Source: Branchiostoma belcheri
Lineage: Eukaryota > Chordata > Leptocardii > Amphioxiformes > Branchiostomatidae
Length of the DNA: 64,000 nt
Reading direction: 5' to 3'
NCBI RefSeq assembly: GCF_001625305.1
Contig: NW_017804165.1
Span: 204,127-268,126 of the forward strand
Shown here: positions 12,801 through 23,657 of the stretch, piece by piece
Layout of the letters: the number at the start of each line of letters is the position of its first letter
Position numbering within the stretch: the stretch's first letter is position 1
The notes under the pieces: model-generated
What the model was told of the DNA's origin: nothing
The model's input: the letters and a program-made list of their open reading frames with translations, nothing else
Databases searched by the model: none
Made by a program: the position numbers and the translations under genes

Positions 12801-15800
12801 TTGTATCCCCCAGACTTCCAGACTGCAAAATCAGACTAGATTTAGTTAATTTCTACTTAGGTGAGAAGGGATTTATTATGCCAAAGCATTACTGTAACTT
12901 TCATTGGAAAAGTTTCTGTTTTGCTCTGTTCTAAGAACGCTGTCTGGAATTCTCCTTCCTTTCTGAGTGATAGTTTATGGTCAATTTGGCCTCTTTTGCC
13001 TTTATTCTTCTCAACTAGTAGAAAAATGTACTTTTGACCGAAGTTGCCTCGCATTTTGTAAGCAGCATCTTGCGTCACCTCTGTAAACCACTCCCCATTC
13101 CCGCCTAGGCTGACTTTTAGAGTGCGCTAGATGCACTATCAGCAGCATGTCGCTTACTTCTTCTTACCTCGAGTTCTAATTTTAGCAAGTGTATATGTTT
13201 GGCTTTACTGTTGTCTGTGTAATGTCGATGTTTTCGCTTTTATGGGCGTGTCCTGATGCGACATGCACATCAATGTTCTTACTGATGCTACGTCTCATTT
13301 GCCAGCATACACCAAATAATCAGCATCGTTCAGATCTATCACTTGCTGTCTATTCAGGTTTACAGGCAAACAATCTCATACAGAACACATTAATCTACCC
13401 AACGGAACGAAAAAAACAATAAATTACTGTTTCCGACACGTCATAAGGGTAATTAAGATATCTGTTGTACTTTTATTTCAGACTGCCAGGTGGCGCTGCT
13501 CATATCAAAATTTTGACGCAACTTTATTGACCCGTTGCTTGGTAACGGAGTGACGTGAGACAAAATCTTTCTCAGAGATTGTTAGGGGATGTATATTCTT
13601 TCATTTAAGACCAAAATCTTAATACTTAATGGTTATTAAGGTCTCATTCATGTATTACTCCGAGTGTACCCCCTAAAAGAGTACCAAGTCAAAAACTAAA
13701 CGGCTGTATGAACGAGTGTTTTTCTTGGTGAGAATTTCCCCTTTAGCCATCCCAACTGATGTAAAACATCAAAGCGGTGAAAGCTTGTTTGTAACTGATG
13801 AAATTAGGACGTAATTGTCGGCAGCCGCGCGCTAGGTCGGACGTGCACAGTCCAGTGTTGTGAGTTGTGCGGTCGAGGGTTTGCAGCGCGGGAGGGCCTC
13901 TTGCGGGCAGCCGCTAGTTGCAGTTTGTAAGTCCCATAAAAGGGGATTGTGTGTTTAGAAGTCGTTGGCAATTTTTTTATGAGACGTAGAGTAAGTGTGC
14001 TCAACATAGCATGAAAGATATCAATTGATTTAATGTAGGATCATAGGGAACACGGTCTCGTAAGTCACTCATTAATGCATGGTTTCTAATGTATGGAAAA
14101 AACTCATGAATGAGACCTTATGTCCAAGGCCCACTTACAGGGGAGCATCATGAGGGAAGTATGGTGGTGTCACGGTCAGCTGCCCCTGAACCAAAATTGG
14201 TTCCAGGTTTTGCTTGGGTGCAATCTGGGCATGTGAACTTTTCCCTGGCAATTTTTCAAAGTACAAAGAACCCTCAGTCAAAAGTTCCCAGGGAGGTACC
14301 AGACTGGTGATCTCAATTATTTTAGATATTAGACAAAGGTTTTTATTTCATGTTGATGAGAAGCGCTGCTATTATCCCATACATATGTACATACATACAC
14401 AATACATATCTGCACAAACTAAGTGTACTACAGGTGTATACACAGAGACAAATTTGGAATGGAATGGATTTCAAACCATTGAAACAAATTTCTCTGTGAA
14501 AAGCCTATTATTAGACCAAGATAAGTCTTAAAAACTTAGACCAACTTGAAAGAGGAACACACATGCAAGACTGGATAAGTCATCCTTAGTGTAAATGGTA
14601 TTTTGTACGTAATTTATGAGCAGCCAACTTGGATAAGGAAAGCTTATCTATAATCCAAGAAGCATGTACCCCTGTTTCATGGCCATGTGCATCTCATATG
14701 TGCTTTCAAGGTTAATTACTATGTTCTGGAGTTCATAGACTTTTATGGATCAATATTCATAATTTATAGCGAACCAACAATTGTCTGACATTGTACGGTC
14801 TCCTGGTTTGTAACAGGTGCTGCTATGGAAGCTTCTATCAAGGCACAAAAAAAGCTGAAAAAGACTTACTGTACCAAGTATAATTATTTAAGAGTACTTA
14901 CAAAGTTGAATTTATTACACATTTCATAGGTGGACTACAGTCCTTGTTTGGACAGGACAGTAAAGTTAAACGTATAGGTATGTCTTATTCTTCCAGTTTC
15001 ATTGGGATATACACCTGTTTTAGGAGTTTCTCTATTGGTTACAGGGATAGGTGGCAGCTTTCATTACTTAAAGCGATATGATGAAAGATTTTTGCGCCAA
15101 AACTGTAACTATAAAAAATCAAAGTTTTCTCATCTAGATTGTCAGTTTCAATAACTTTCAACATATCCAGCAACTCAGCACAGTGCAAGAATAAGTTGCA
15201 CCAGGCCAGCTGTATTTTAGGAGGCTACTAAAAAGAATGTAAAGAAACAGCGGCTTTCGTTTGGATATCTTCAGCAGCTTCCAGCAGATTCTTGTGGCAA
15301 CAACGTCATTATGAACCTAGGTAGGCTTATAGCGCAAGAAAATGTGTAAAACAACAATATTTAAAATAGTGAAAAATCCTACATAATATCGCTTTAAAAA
15401 TCTACATATTATTACTCCATGTTGTTCCTCCTTACCGGTCTGTCGTGCAGATCCGAGGCCTGTGGCTCCTCCATCATCATCATCTGTCGGCCAGTCAGAT
15501 CTCCTGGTTTCTAACGTCCGTCCTCCCTCCTTCCCTCACTCCCGTGCATATGCACCCCACTCAGCAGCTCGGTTGCTCAACCTCCTGAAGATTCAGAACA
15601 AAAAGAAAGAAAAAAAAATTTTTTTTTTGAGCCGAAAAAGTAGGACACAATACAAAGGAAAAATAAAACGATATTCACACAGTACATCAAAGAGATTCTT
15701 CACGACATTTCTCCATAAGCATGATACTGAAAAGATCTGGAAAATAGTGAGACATGAGACCACAATATCATGCATAGGATGAGGGCAAGAGAATCTGATG

Positions 15801-18800
15801 CAAAGTATGGACAGCTCCTATAACTGCAGTATCCAGGTCCCATGCCTTGAACAAAGATTTACCCCCTGAGAGTTTGAAGAGTGAATGTCCTAAAGCACAT
15901 TTACCATGAAAAGGTATTACTATGTGCTCCATGCTGAGCATGTTTGTAAGAAATACAAATGGCGTACAAACAGTTCTGTTGAGAAACACAATGACAAGGA
16001 CCAGGAGGCAACAAGCATGGCATCGTGCTTCAAACAAAGGACATACAAAGTTTGAATATGTACTGGCCATATAAGAAATACATAGAAACCATAGGACTTG
16101 CTTGCAAAGAGCAAAATTTATGTTGAAAAGAAAGTCTGAGTTCTAGAACTTTTTAGATAATCTAACTCACTCTGATATGCTTTCACTGTACCATGGTAAA
16201 CCCATATTAGTATTGAAGGTCTTTCTTGGAGAAGCTCACATGCAGTCCAGTGTTTAGAGTAAACAGTTACACTCTAGTTTTCACAAATAAGTGTGTGGGT
16301 AGACAGTCTGACTTCGGCTAACACTTGCAAACACTGGGCAAAACTGACACTGTCATACAAAAGCAAAAGTTTGAATAGAGGTTTCTACGAATGAACTGTA
16401 AAATGCAAAATGAAATAGCTAAGTTGAAAGCTGTATTAATTTTAATTTGAAATACATCTATTTATTAACCTTTCTTTACAAATAAAATGATTTTAGGGCC
16501 TTTTTCTAAATACAATTTAAATATGCCTAGACTGCAGGTGATATTATAATAGGTGCAAAAGTAGCTTCCAAATATTCAAAACCTTTTATACTTATGCAAA
16601 CAACATGGAATCCCCTTCCTGTTGGTAAGCTAAGCATGCATGAATTGAGGGTACCCTCCTTTGTTTGGCTTTCTTCTCACCCTTTGCTTATAAAACTGTA
16701 AGCCACAAACTGGCAGGTCACATTTTTGTCATACTTTTAACTTTCTTCAAAATACTGTCTCTGACAGGTACCAAGACAGCAAAGTGTACCTGAACAAAAC
16801 AAACAACAATTATCTTTATTTTAAACTGAAAAATGCCCTGCCTCGTCTGTTTTAACACTACTCTTAGTCAGACATAGAAGTATATATCATAAATGTCTGA
16901 TTAATAATTGTTGTTCTCATTCAGTATAAATTTCCCATGCAACTTTCCATAATCTCCCCGTGGTAAACCTCACTCCTCTTTCCAGGCACAGACTTTTGTT
17001 TATACTCCAGCTACGTGTAAACCTACATCGCACATAGACTCCATTTTTGGGACCCCTCGGCCGGCCTAATTATAACTCAAGTCACCTCCCATTTGGACAT
17101 GTCTGAAGCCAGAGTACAGAGCAGCTGCAGCAGAAATGATCCTTGGCCTGGCTCAGAGTCAGCAAATCGCAGTTCAAGTCCACTCCAACTTCATATAAGA
17201 GCAAAAAATTTAGGTTCACAAGTACACTGGGAATTTTTCTATGTAGCTATGATCTTAATTCTTCACATCATTCATTAATCATAATTCTATCCACTTCTAC
17301 TTTTTAATGCAGAATGTATTTAATCAAAATACAACTGAATTTCAGATTCAGTTCAACAGATCTAAATAATGCCAAGAATATTATCATTTTAGATGTCATT
17401 GCAATCCACTCTAGTATGCAGCACTGTAGTAGAATCAAACCTGTACACCATCACTGTATATCCAGGGCATTTTGTATCTGCTGTCATGCCTCCTTTCCCG
17501 CCAGATTTCTGGGGGAAGCCCATTGAAATCAGAGCCAGGCTGACCACTGTAAACACAGATACCCTACCCCAGCCCAGCTCCCCTATCCGCCTCTCTGTCT
17601 TGCTCCACAAAATACCACCTTCCAAATAAACAGCCTAGCCTTGCGATAAGTCTACAAATATAGCAGCAGCGCTGTCAGAGCCAAGGGATTGAGAACTAGT
17701 AAAGGCCTGAAAAGTAGTGGCAAAGACCAGGGGATACTACACTGCTGACAAGCAAACAAAATTACCTGTGAAAGAGAGACTTTCTCCCGTGTACTTGACA
17801 CCTAGACATGACATGGTGTATTGCTTTCCCTTTTTTTTCATCCTATTTATTTTCGTGCAAATTTCAGTTCATAGTGCAACAACAGTGCCTATTAATTTGC
17901 AAGTTCTTGTTGGTTTTAAAACTCCCTGCTAAAACAGCAAAGTGTGAACTCCTGCTAAAACTACAAATAGGATTTAACTCAAGAACAGGGGAGAGCAGAA
18001 GGTAATGAGTGGACAGGAAAAATCCAGAAGTTGTGCCTTGAGAGCAACACTTGATCAGCAGACGTGACACGCTATGTTGGGTCTAAAGAAAATCAGCTCA
18101 CCAGGAAAGTCCACCTTGCCTGCAAACAATGGCCAAAACTCTTTAGAAATATGCCGTACATAACATGGTAACTTTCATGTAGGAAAATTGGATGACTACA
18201 CATTAAATATTGTCAGTTCCAGAAATGAGAGGAACATAACAATTTGTCGAAAAGGATACATTCCAACCAGCATTGGTATTGGGACATCAAGATATTACTT
18301 GTGTGTAAATTGGGTAAAGGAATATATCCTCAAAACCATGTATGATACGGCATTGAAAAAGTCTTGCATATGAATAAGTTGAAAATAATTCTGTTCCATT
18401 TTATGGCTCATTATCATTGAATTGAGACTAAAATATCTCCATGAAAAGTCGTGCATGGAACAAGCCAACAAGTGTAGGCATATACCAAAAACTGTCATAG
18501 ATAGATGCCAGTGATGCCAACAGGCTTTGTTGGTTTCTGTTTTTGTTGTGAAATTGGAGCAAGCCCAGCTTTTGCTGGTAAATACTACCTGTGTCCAGGC
18601 AAGGGTTTCTCTATACCACAACTTTCTTTGTCAGGAAAATCCCTGGCAATTACTACATTCATCCAGACTATACAAACAGTAGGAACTTTGACATCTACTT
18701 CACTGTATGGTAACACATCCACATGTAGACCTATACATGGAGGCTACAAAAGTAAAACTGATCTGCAAGACTGAAATGAAGCCCCTTGAGACTTGGAAGG

Positions 18801-21800
18801 GGGGTTTCCTGAAAATATGACACCCAGACATGTTCCAGGGGTGTGAACAGTATGAATAGATAAGGCCATGCAGTCATTTACATAATAGTTCCTAACAGTT
18901 ACACCAAGAAAACCTTTGGAAGAGTTACTTTAGGAACAAACAAGTACGAGGAGAACTGCTGCTTCAAACTCCTTACAATTAAAACTATTTGCCCTCCTGA
19001 CAGTACCTTGATAGTACAGTATTACAATTTTAGAAAACTACACACATTCTATCATCTATCAAAAATGACAGATTTACAACCATGCAACAGCCATTATAAT
19101 TTCTCTACCAAAATTAGCTAGAAACTCTGCTAGCTCTTCATTCAAAGTTTCTACACACTAAGAGCAATAAATTTTGTTTTTTAACCTGCATTTCAAAGTG
19201 GAAGTGTAGCACTAGGATAGTAAGAATAGTAACTAGATATGTTAACTACCACAGACAGTCCAGTATTTGGCACACAGCTGTTGCTATAAAGACTAAAGAG
19301 AGAAACCGCGGCACAAATACAGAACAAGTTAGGTTTGGAAAAGCTATCGTTACTGTACTAGTAGCACGGCCTTGTGGGCTGATCGAAATAATCCTGAGGG
19401 CTCTAATGTTTCCTCGGTGGAAATCCGAGCATCCTTACTATTGTTGTGATACAAGGTAGGGAAGAAGAGATATATGGTAGAACAAGAGCCTGGATTTCTG
19501 ACTTCAACCTGTCTTACATAGTCTGTGCATGGTTCACAGCAACAACCCATACACAATCTGACCTGTAGGAAACTTTGAATGAGAGGACACTAAGCTGAAG
19601 ATTTCAGGTAAACCACAGGGATACAAAAGATCTTCCTAAATTCTGTAACATTTGCTTTTGTATACAATGTAAAATCCCCTGTTGGTCTTCAATAAAATTA
19701 GAATTATTCATTTGCTGGCAATTTCAAAACACAGCCAAATTTTCAATCTTGATGTAATCATAGTTTTTTATTCATGAGTTTGAATGAATTCACCTACAGC
19801 CAGTGGTCAATACAAACTGCAAATATCAATACGCCAAAATAGGGACAGTTACTGATGAGGACAATAATTATTTGAAATTGACTGCATTAATCAAATGGAT
19901 CATGTAATGATGCTCCAAACAACACAGAAGGATTATCATAACACTATTCCATATAGATTAATTCTTTTCACATCCTATAATCACACATATAAACACTACT
20001 TTTCACACCATGGCCAGCAGTACAGTTGGATTTAATGAGATTTTAATCAGGAAACCAATTTGATTCCTGCGAAAAGAGTAATTTCCTGTAACACTTGTGA
20101 TAGACTTAAAACTGACACACCTAATACATTGTATTAGCAAGGCTCCTTGGTATTACAACATGGCATGTAAAGAGGATTTTCTTTGTTAGTAGCAACAGAA
20201 AGTGCATTTTCCCCAGAGTACAGCAGGCACTGTGCAAAAGTAAAGGTGTTTGCTACGTACTTTTTGAACTTAACTTTTCAAAGTAATTCAGTGTGATCAG
20301 GACAAAAATCAGACATACTGGAACTTTCTGTCATAATAATCTTGAAATTGAGTTTTGTTGTGTCCTTCACAGTACTAGTTTGGCTGTTTCTGAATTCCTT
20401 TCGGATATTTTCCTGACAGACTGCTTGGTTACACTACACTTGCTTTGCCCAAAGCTGTTTCTAGATCAACACACTCTACGGTAAACAACAAATATACTGA
20501 ACCAGAAGTCACAAGAACCAAATGTTTGCAGTTTCAAACATGCAGAAGTTGCTCAAATCTTTATAATATCGTAAGACTGAGCGTTTACCAACTTTTTAAG
20601 GAGAAGTCACACAGTAGCCAACAGTTTGACAGCACCAGCATGTTAGCAACAGTTTGGACATAGCAACAAAAGGGATTGTCAAACCCAACCCACTAAGTAA
20701 ACGAGACAAAATACAACAGCTAAAACTTGCCCATATTAAACTTCCAAATTTTGAAAAATGTTGATACAAAATTGTCAACTCAGTACATATAAGATATACA
20801 GTTGCCAGTTTATAAACCTAAAAGACTTGTCTATAGTTTTAATGTTAAAACCAACTGCTTGCTTTGTAGCTGCTACTACTAGTACTATAGTGTGTCCTTG
20901 TTGCACCTTGCTAAAACTCCCAACTATCTGACCTTCCACCAAGGTTGGTGTTTGAATGTTTGTATACAGTAGCTGCCAGCTGAAGCCCTTTAGGCACTAT
21001 GGTTTTTCAATATTTTCGGCATGTCTTTACAAGGACATACACAGAAAGACACCCCCGTTCCCCATCTTCATTCTTTTTCTCATCTGGGACAAGAAGACCA
21101 GTATAACATTCTGACCTATGCAAGCTGGAACCACCCTGGAGTGAGTAGGTACACACATACCTCCCTAGAATAAAATAAGATGCTACCAAAAGACAGAAAT
21201 TTTGGTACATCTGCTACTTGGTTCATGTTATGACTATCATCCGACTTACGTTTGATTATATTTTTTTTTCACAGCTTACTACTTCATGACCTTGATTAAT
21301 AACTTACAAAAAAATGTCATTATAAGGCTAAATGGGCCTATTCTAATTAACCACTAGAGCATGCATGCAGCATACACATGCTTTCACTTCATCTTAAATA
21401 ATACATTGACTTCGTCTTTGTGCTTTTATGGGGACAAAAATACCGAAAATGCCCGAGCAACAATTGGCCATTTCTGCGCCAGTCTGCCTGAGGTTCATCA
21501 AGAGAGGGCTTCTTGTTTTGACAGCAGTACTGTTCAAACTTTGCCTCCCTCTCCAATTACAAACACTGTCCCTATTTCCGTCCGCACAGAAACTTCACAT
21601 TTTCTACCTCTCCTGCACGACATTTGGAGACGATGTTGAGGAAATGCTGAAGGTAGAGAGGGAAGAGGAAACGTTAGGAACTGAGCGGGCCGACCCGGGC
21701 CTCTGGAAGAAAGAAAACTTTGTTTTGACAGCCGCCGGCACTTGACAATCTAGCGGGACGGGCGGGCACACGTGCTCGCTACCATTTGTGTAGAGCCCAT

Positions 21801-22970
21801 TCAGAACAAAAACCAACTCACATTTTACAAGAACACTGTAGATAAAAAGATATCATAAATCCTTGTATTTACAAGTTGCCCATAATCCAAACTTAAGCCG
21901 CCTAAACAATGTACAATAGTGAAAAGGCCGAGCGAACTTATTTTCTTACTTCCACACAGCTACAAGTGCACACATATTTTACTCGCTTGAGATAGCGGAA
22001 CTCATGGTTTTTGATTGACTGTAGATTCGTTTGCAAAGTCTGTATGCCTTCCCACGCTCTTGTTTACTCCTTAATTGTCCCAGTTTCACACAGGCTAGGC
22101 AGAAATCTCCCTAAATCCAACAAGATCCCTTAAAAATCCCACAAAAACATCCAAAGTTGGTGGCGCGTCGTCTGCAGTGGAAGGAAGACATGGCGGGTCA
22201 TGATGGTGAATGACAGCTTCGGGAAGCGAAGCTGCATTGCCTGCAGAAGTTCTCGGCAGATTTGCATTCGTCCTACAAACCCCGAGCCAAGTAAGTCAGG
22301 GGTTAGATCTGCACAAGAACCTTTAAGAATAGATAATTTCTGAAGGATCAGAAAGTTACGTTACTAACTTTTTCACGGTAGCAACGCAACATAGCGGACC
22401 GTCCCATTTACTGTACCTGTATGCCGGCAAACCGAACACGCGTTCCAATAAATGTGATTTCTGAGCGCCCTTCGACCTACACGACCAGACTGATGAGACC
22501 ATGAGATGACAGAGACTATAAACACTTGTAAATAATCCAGAAGATGGGTAACAAATCTCGTGACAATATAGAAAACCCCAGGCTTGCGAAGCGCGCTTCA
22601 CAACAGGTTCAGCCCTCCCTTGCCTGAGACGTCGAGACCTCACTCACCTCGCTCTGCTTCTCGGCTTCCACACGCTGTCACGAACCCTATGCAGCCTTCC
22701 TGTGGCTCCTGTAGCCGGCTAGGATCTTCAGTAACGTCCCGGTATGGTCAGTTCGACTGATCAGAGCCAGGATTTACCTAAAAACGCAAAGAAATCCAGA
22801 ATTCTGTTCAGAAAATTTTCTAAAATTTCGCCATTCCTCGACCCGCGCGCGCAAGGATCCACGGGACAGAAACACAGGCGGACTGATATTGTTTTGCTTT
22901 GGACGCTTCACCCCCGGTAAACAAAGTAGTTTCCTCGGGCAGCGCCGCTGTGAGTAGTACTGCATGAGCT
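796..22970 (-). CDS. Unidentified multi-exon gene with micro-exons
   Basis: A minus-strand gene is inferred from splice sites, phase and open frames. In order: non-coding exon ending 22648; start exon 15436-15584; 14902-14942; 14139-14303; 7793-7814; 7599-7658; 5630-5661; 5221-5307; then, less surely, 2200-2286 and 796-869. Joined phases run 0, 0 to 2, 2 to 2, 2 to 0, 0 to 0, 0 to 2 and 2 to 2 with no stop through 5221. The product is polar, proline- and serine-containing, with a cysteine cluster (SFCRCDMCS). I see no signal peptide or recognised domain in it. A further small exon is needed between 5221 and 2286, or the frame of the last exons differs. I do not recognise the family. The gene model is moderately supported as far as 5221, and weaker beyond. 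Confidence 0.5.
983..1260. mobile_element. MITE with GGGCC termini, copy 1
   Basis: Ends resemble GGGCCCT on the left and GCAGGCCCTC on the right, with internal repeats of the type AGCGTAAT or TAATTC. It shares ends and internal words with the copy at 6278-6489 but is longer and more diverged. The target duplication is no longer clear. Confidence 0.5.
2200..2286 (-). CDS. Probable 87-nt late exon of unidentified gene
   Basis: The acceptor is TTTTGTTCTTTGTAG and the donor AAGT|GTGAGTGTG, both good. Two frames are open: one reads GYKMSISTCECPSPQHQQTA then DCLEWVQK, the other MVTKCLLVLVNAPVPSISRL then LTAWSGCRS. Neither can be fixed without the exon between this one and 5221. A 100-bp foldback lies about 15 bases upstream of the acceptor. 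Confidence 0.35.
2303..2405. repeat. 100-bp foldback (hairpin) element
   Basis: The arms ACAAGTTTGAACTGCAATAT and their reverse complement lie at the two ends, and GTGTTGGATAT is additionally repeated in the right half. It could fold into a long hairpin in RNA. Confidence 0.7.
2653..2755 (-). repeat. Dispersed repeat with GGCCACACCAATTTA core, copy 1
   Basis: The core GGCCACACCAATTTAATTTC plus TTGGTTAACGGATTTTT is followed by an A-rich region with AAATAAA units. The copy at 4960-5042 is in the opposite orientation. Confidence 0.55.
4040..4861. mobile_element. 822-bp TIR element with CACTGG/CCAGTG subrepeats and 9-bp target duplication
   Basis: Terminal inverted repeats of about 30 bp read GTACCGAAGTAACGGGTTCC on the left and its complement on the right. 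TTTTTAACG flanks both sides exactly (4031-4039 and 4862-4870). The interior is built from many short alternating CACTGG and CCAGTGC units. No coding frame is evident. A 9-bp duplication fits Mutator-like elements best, with hAT an alternative. Confidence 0.75.
4960..5042 (+). repeat. Dispersed repeat with GGCCACACCAATTTA core, copy 2
   Basis: This is the inverted counterpart of 2653-2755, sharing the 40-bp core around CCGTTAACCAAG and GGTGTGGCC plus an adjacent A/T-rich stretch. It begins just after the 822-bp element. Confidence 0.55.
5221..5307 (-). CDS. 87-nt exon of unidentified gene, cysteine cluster
   Basis: After one base completing serine it reads GSNVGSDLTRVPRSQPKTTS then FCRCDMCS, ending in two bases at GG|GTAATT. 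The C-x-C-x-x-C cluster could be part of a metal site. The plus strand here is also open and carries splice-like ends (see rejected items), so strand choice rests on the longer phase chain. Confidence 0.42.
5630..5661 (-). CDS. 32-nt micro-exon of unidentified gene
   Basis: It runs from TTTCCCAACTAG|CAT to CCAAG|GTAGGTCT and reads HESMEHQTFP plus two bases. The consensus donor GTAGGT and the phase match on both sides support it. Confidence 0.4.
6278..6489. mobile_element. 212-bp MITE with GAGGGCC termini, copy 2
   Basis: It runs from GAGGGCCCG to GCAGGCCCTC and is flanked by an exact 6-bp duplication, TTATAT (6272-6277 and 6490-6495). The interior repeats the word TTCGTAAT or GTAATTCGTAAT several times. 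No coding capacity. Confidence 0.7.
7311..7380 (-). repeat. Dispersed ~50-bp repeat (GCTGGTGTGTTA / GGCTATACCGGC), copy 1
   Basis: It shares GCTGGTGTGTTA, GGCGG and GGCTATACCGGCTATAC words with the loci at 26490-26632 and 50074-50135, in the opposite orientation to both. Confidence 0.5.
7599..7658 (-). CDS. 60-nt exon of unidentified gene
   Basis: It reads AASGVKGSNGGVKLTQSFQQ between CTACTCTTCCCAG and CAG|GTTTGT. Only phase 0 is free of stops, in agreement with both neighbours. Confidence 0.42.
7793..7814 (-). CDS. 22-nt micro-exon of unidentified gene
   Basis: It lies between a good acceptor (GGCATTCTTCCAACTCAG) and a consensus donor (ATTT|GTGAGTGC). One base completes leucine from the previous exon and seven codons give WRSEVRF, ending in phase 0 as the next exon requires. 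Confidence 0.4.
8160..8285 (+). repeat. 22-bp tandem minisatellite, left arm
   Basis: About five to six units of GAAGGCCGTGCGGAATATTG (plus two bases) occur with point variants such as GTAAGATTGC. They create long spurious open frames on both strands. Confidence 0.85.
9855..10205 (+). repeat. Diverged ~220-bp tandem duplication inside the 2.96-kb element
   Basis: Segments starting CTCGCGCAGG and CTCGCGCTAA share CAAAACYACACAAAC, GAAWCTGTTCCTTA and AATTGTACGA in the same order, about 220 bp apart. Confidence 0.6.
10840..11015 (-). repeat. 22-bp tandem minisatellite, right arm
   Basis: An array related to the left arm, with units like GACGTCCTGCGGAATATTGC. It forms the inverted partner inside the 2.96-kb element. 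Confidence 0.85.
11501..11976 (+). repeat. 476-bp direct repeat, left copy
   Basis: Same orientation and almost base-for-base identical to 13641-14116. It has 12-bp terminal inverted repeats of its own. Confidence 0.9.
12648..12720 (+). repeat. C-rich and CACG-rich low-complexity tract
   Basis: Two runs of 11 to 12 cytosines flank an ACACGCACGCACGCATGCACGC stretch in part. The minus strand is G-run rich and could form a quadruplex. Confidence 0.7.
13641..14116 (+). repeat. 476-bp direct repeat, right copy
   Basis: The copy of 11501-11976. Its outer edge lies 22 bases from the donor of the 14139-14303 exon. Confidence 0.9.
14139..14303 (-). CDS. 165-nt exon of unidentified gene
   Basis: It reads LVPPWELLTEGSLYFEKLPG, then KSSHAQIAPKQNLEPILVQG and QLTVTPPYFPHDAP. 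The frame is open throughout and the donor CCCT|GTAAGTGG is strong, although the acceptor tract is weak. A 2.6-kb composite repeat element begins only 16 bases into the downstream intron. A plus-strand open frame over the same bases looks like a shadow. Confidence 0.55.
14902..14942 (-). CDS. 41-nt micro-exon of unidentified gene
   Basis: The exon runs from AAACAAG|GAC to ACTTT|GTAAGTAC and reads DCSPPMKCVINST plus two bases of a phenylalanine codon. It begins in phase 0, matching the start exon, and its two leftover bases match the single leading base of the next exon. Confidence 0.45.
15436..15584 (-). CDS. Start-codon exon of unidentified gene
   Basis: The acceptor follows a long pyrimidine tract (TTTCTTTTTGTTCTGAATCTTCAG in part) and the donor is CCG|GTAAGG. 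Translation starts at the first of four ATG codons (15483) after an in-frame TAG 36 bases upstream and reads MMMMEEPQASDLHDRP. The stop directly upstream is good evidence for the start. Confidence 0.55.
15585..22647. other. Long first intron with no recognised feature
   Basis: AT-rich sequence between the non-coding first exon and the start exon. Short open frames near 17.4-17.6 and 21.4-21.7 kb were inspected and show no family resemblance or paired splice sites. CpG density rises after about 21.7 kb towards the presumed promoter. Confidence 0.4.
22648..22970 (-). other. Probable non-coding first exon and transcription start region
   Basis: A strong donor, GCGAG|GTGAGTGAGG, ends a GC-rich, CpG-containing segment with no long open frame in the direction of the gene. 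It is the best candidate first exon for the minus-strand gene. The transcription start is not marked by a clear TATA box, so its right boundary is a guess. CpG-rich sequence continues through 21.7-22.9 kb. Confidence 0.4.
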
Positions 22971-23439
22971 ATACAATACTTTGTTACTGGAGGAGGCTAC
23001 CACATCGGAAGCGATACGAATTTTATTCGTGGAATCCATACCAAAAGAGAAATAATAATACACAAACTGAGAAAGAAGGAGAGGAAAGAGAACTTAGAGG
23101 AGTTTTTTAAGCAAAATAAGCAATGGCCATACCATGGAGATACGAGAAAAATGAAAATATGTCTCTTTTAGGGTGGAAATGATTTGCATCAATGAGTTGC
23201 CTGAGGATGTAGTCAGACAAAAATGGAGTTCGGAACACAAGCGCTAATGTACTAAGTATCAAATTTGATTTTTTTAAAGTCTGATTTGCACTAGCACTGG
23301 ATGATTCAATGAGGATTATATTGTATACTAGGTCTTACAAGTCAGATGGTAATGAATTAATTACAAACCAATTGCTAAGTGTTTTATCTATCTATTTATT
23401 TATCTTACCAACCTATTATCTAATTATTGTTTTTTTTTT

Positions 23440-23545
23440 CAATGTTACGCCCTTATAAGTACGTGATCTCCTTCGGGTACATGCAAAAGTTGCCTTGTCC
23501 CCGACGACCAGTGTCGCGTCGGCCATAAGACTAGGTACTAGTGAT
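23440..23545. other. Unique sequence upstream of MITE copy 1
   Basis: No gene signal. The segment is CpG-rich around CGACGACCAGTGTCGCGTCGG, a short imperfect palindrome. Confidence 0.3.
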
Positions 23546-23657
23546 CTCCAAGCAGATCCTAGGGTGGCAAAAGACGTGGCGTGTTGGACCATCTCTGGCC
23601 AATGGATACTGCCCGGCCAATTTGATACTGTCTTTTGCCACCCTAGGATCTGCTTGA
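23546..23657. mobile_element. Short MITE, CTCCAAGCAGATCCTA family, copy 1
   Basis: Inverted ends CTCCAAGCAGATCCTAGGGT and its complement, each followed by GGCAAAAGAC, enclose GGCCAATGGATACTGCCCGG. Palindromic ACTAGT words lie just outside. Two more copies are at 25115-25228 and 34471-34627. Confidence 0.75.

Larger units (their letters stand above)
11501..14116. mobile_element. Composite element: two 476-bp direct repeats, 6-bp target duplication
   Basis: Nearly identical 476-bp direct repeats (11501-11976 and 13641-14116) flank 1.66 kb. CTTATG occurs exactly at both outer edges (11495-11500 and 14117-14122), so the whole unit seems to have inserted at once, and recently given the near identity. 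Each repeat starts GTCTCATTCATG and ends CATGAATGAGAC, a 12-bp inverted repeat that is not the TG...CA of ordinary LTRs. I see no primer-binding site, polypurine tract or retroviral genes. It could be a non-autonomous LTR-like relic or a pair of MITE copies acting as one transposon. Confidence 0.7.

Noticed and set aside
12857-13078. 73-codon minus open frame (MTQDAAYKMRGNFGQ...)
   Set aside because: It lies inside the composite element, with no similarity I recognise and no splice partner in phase.
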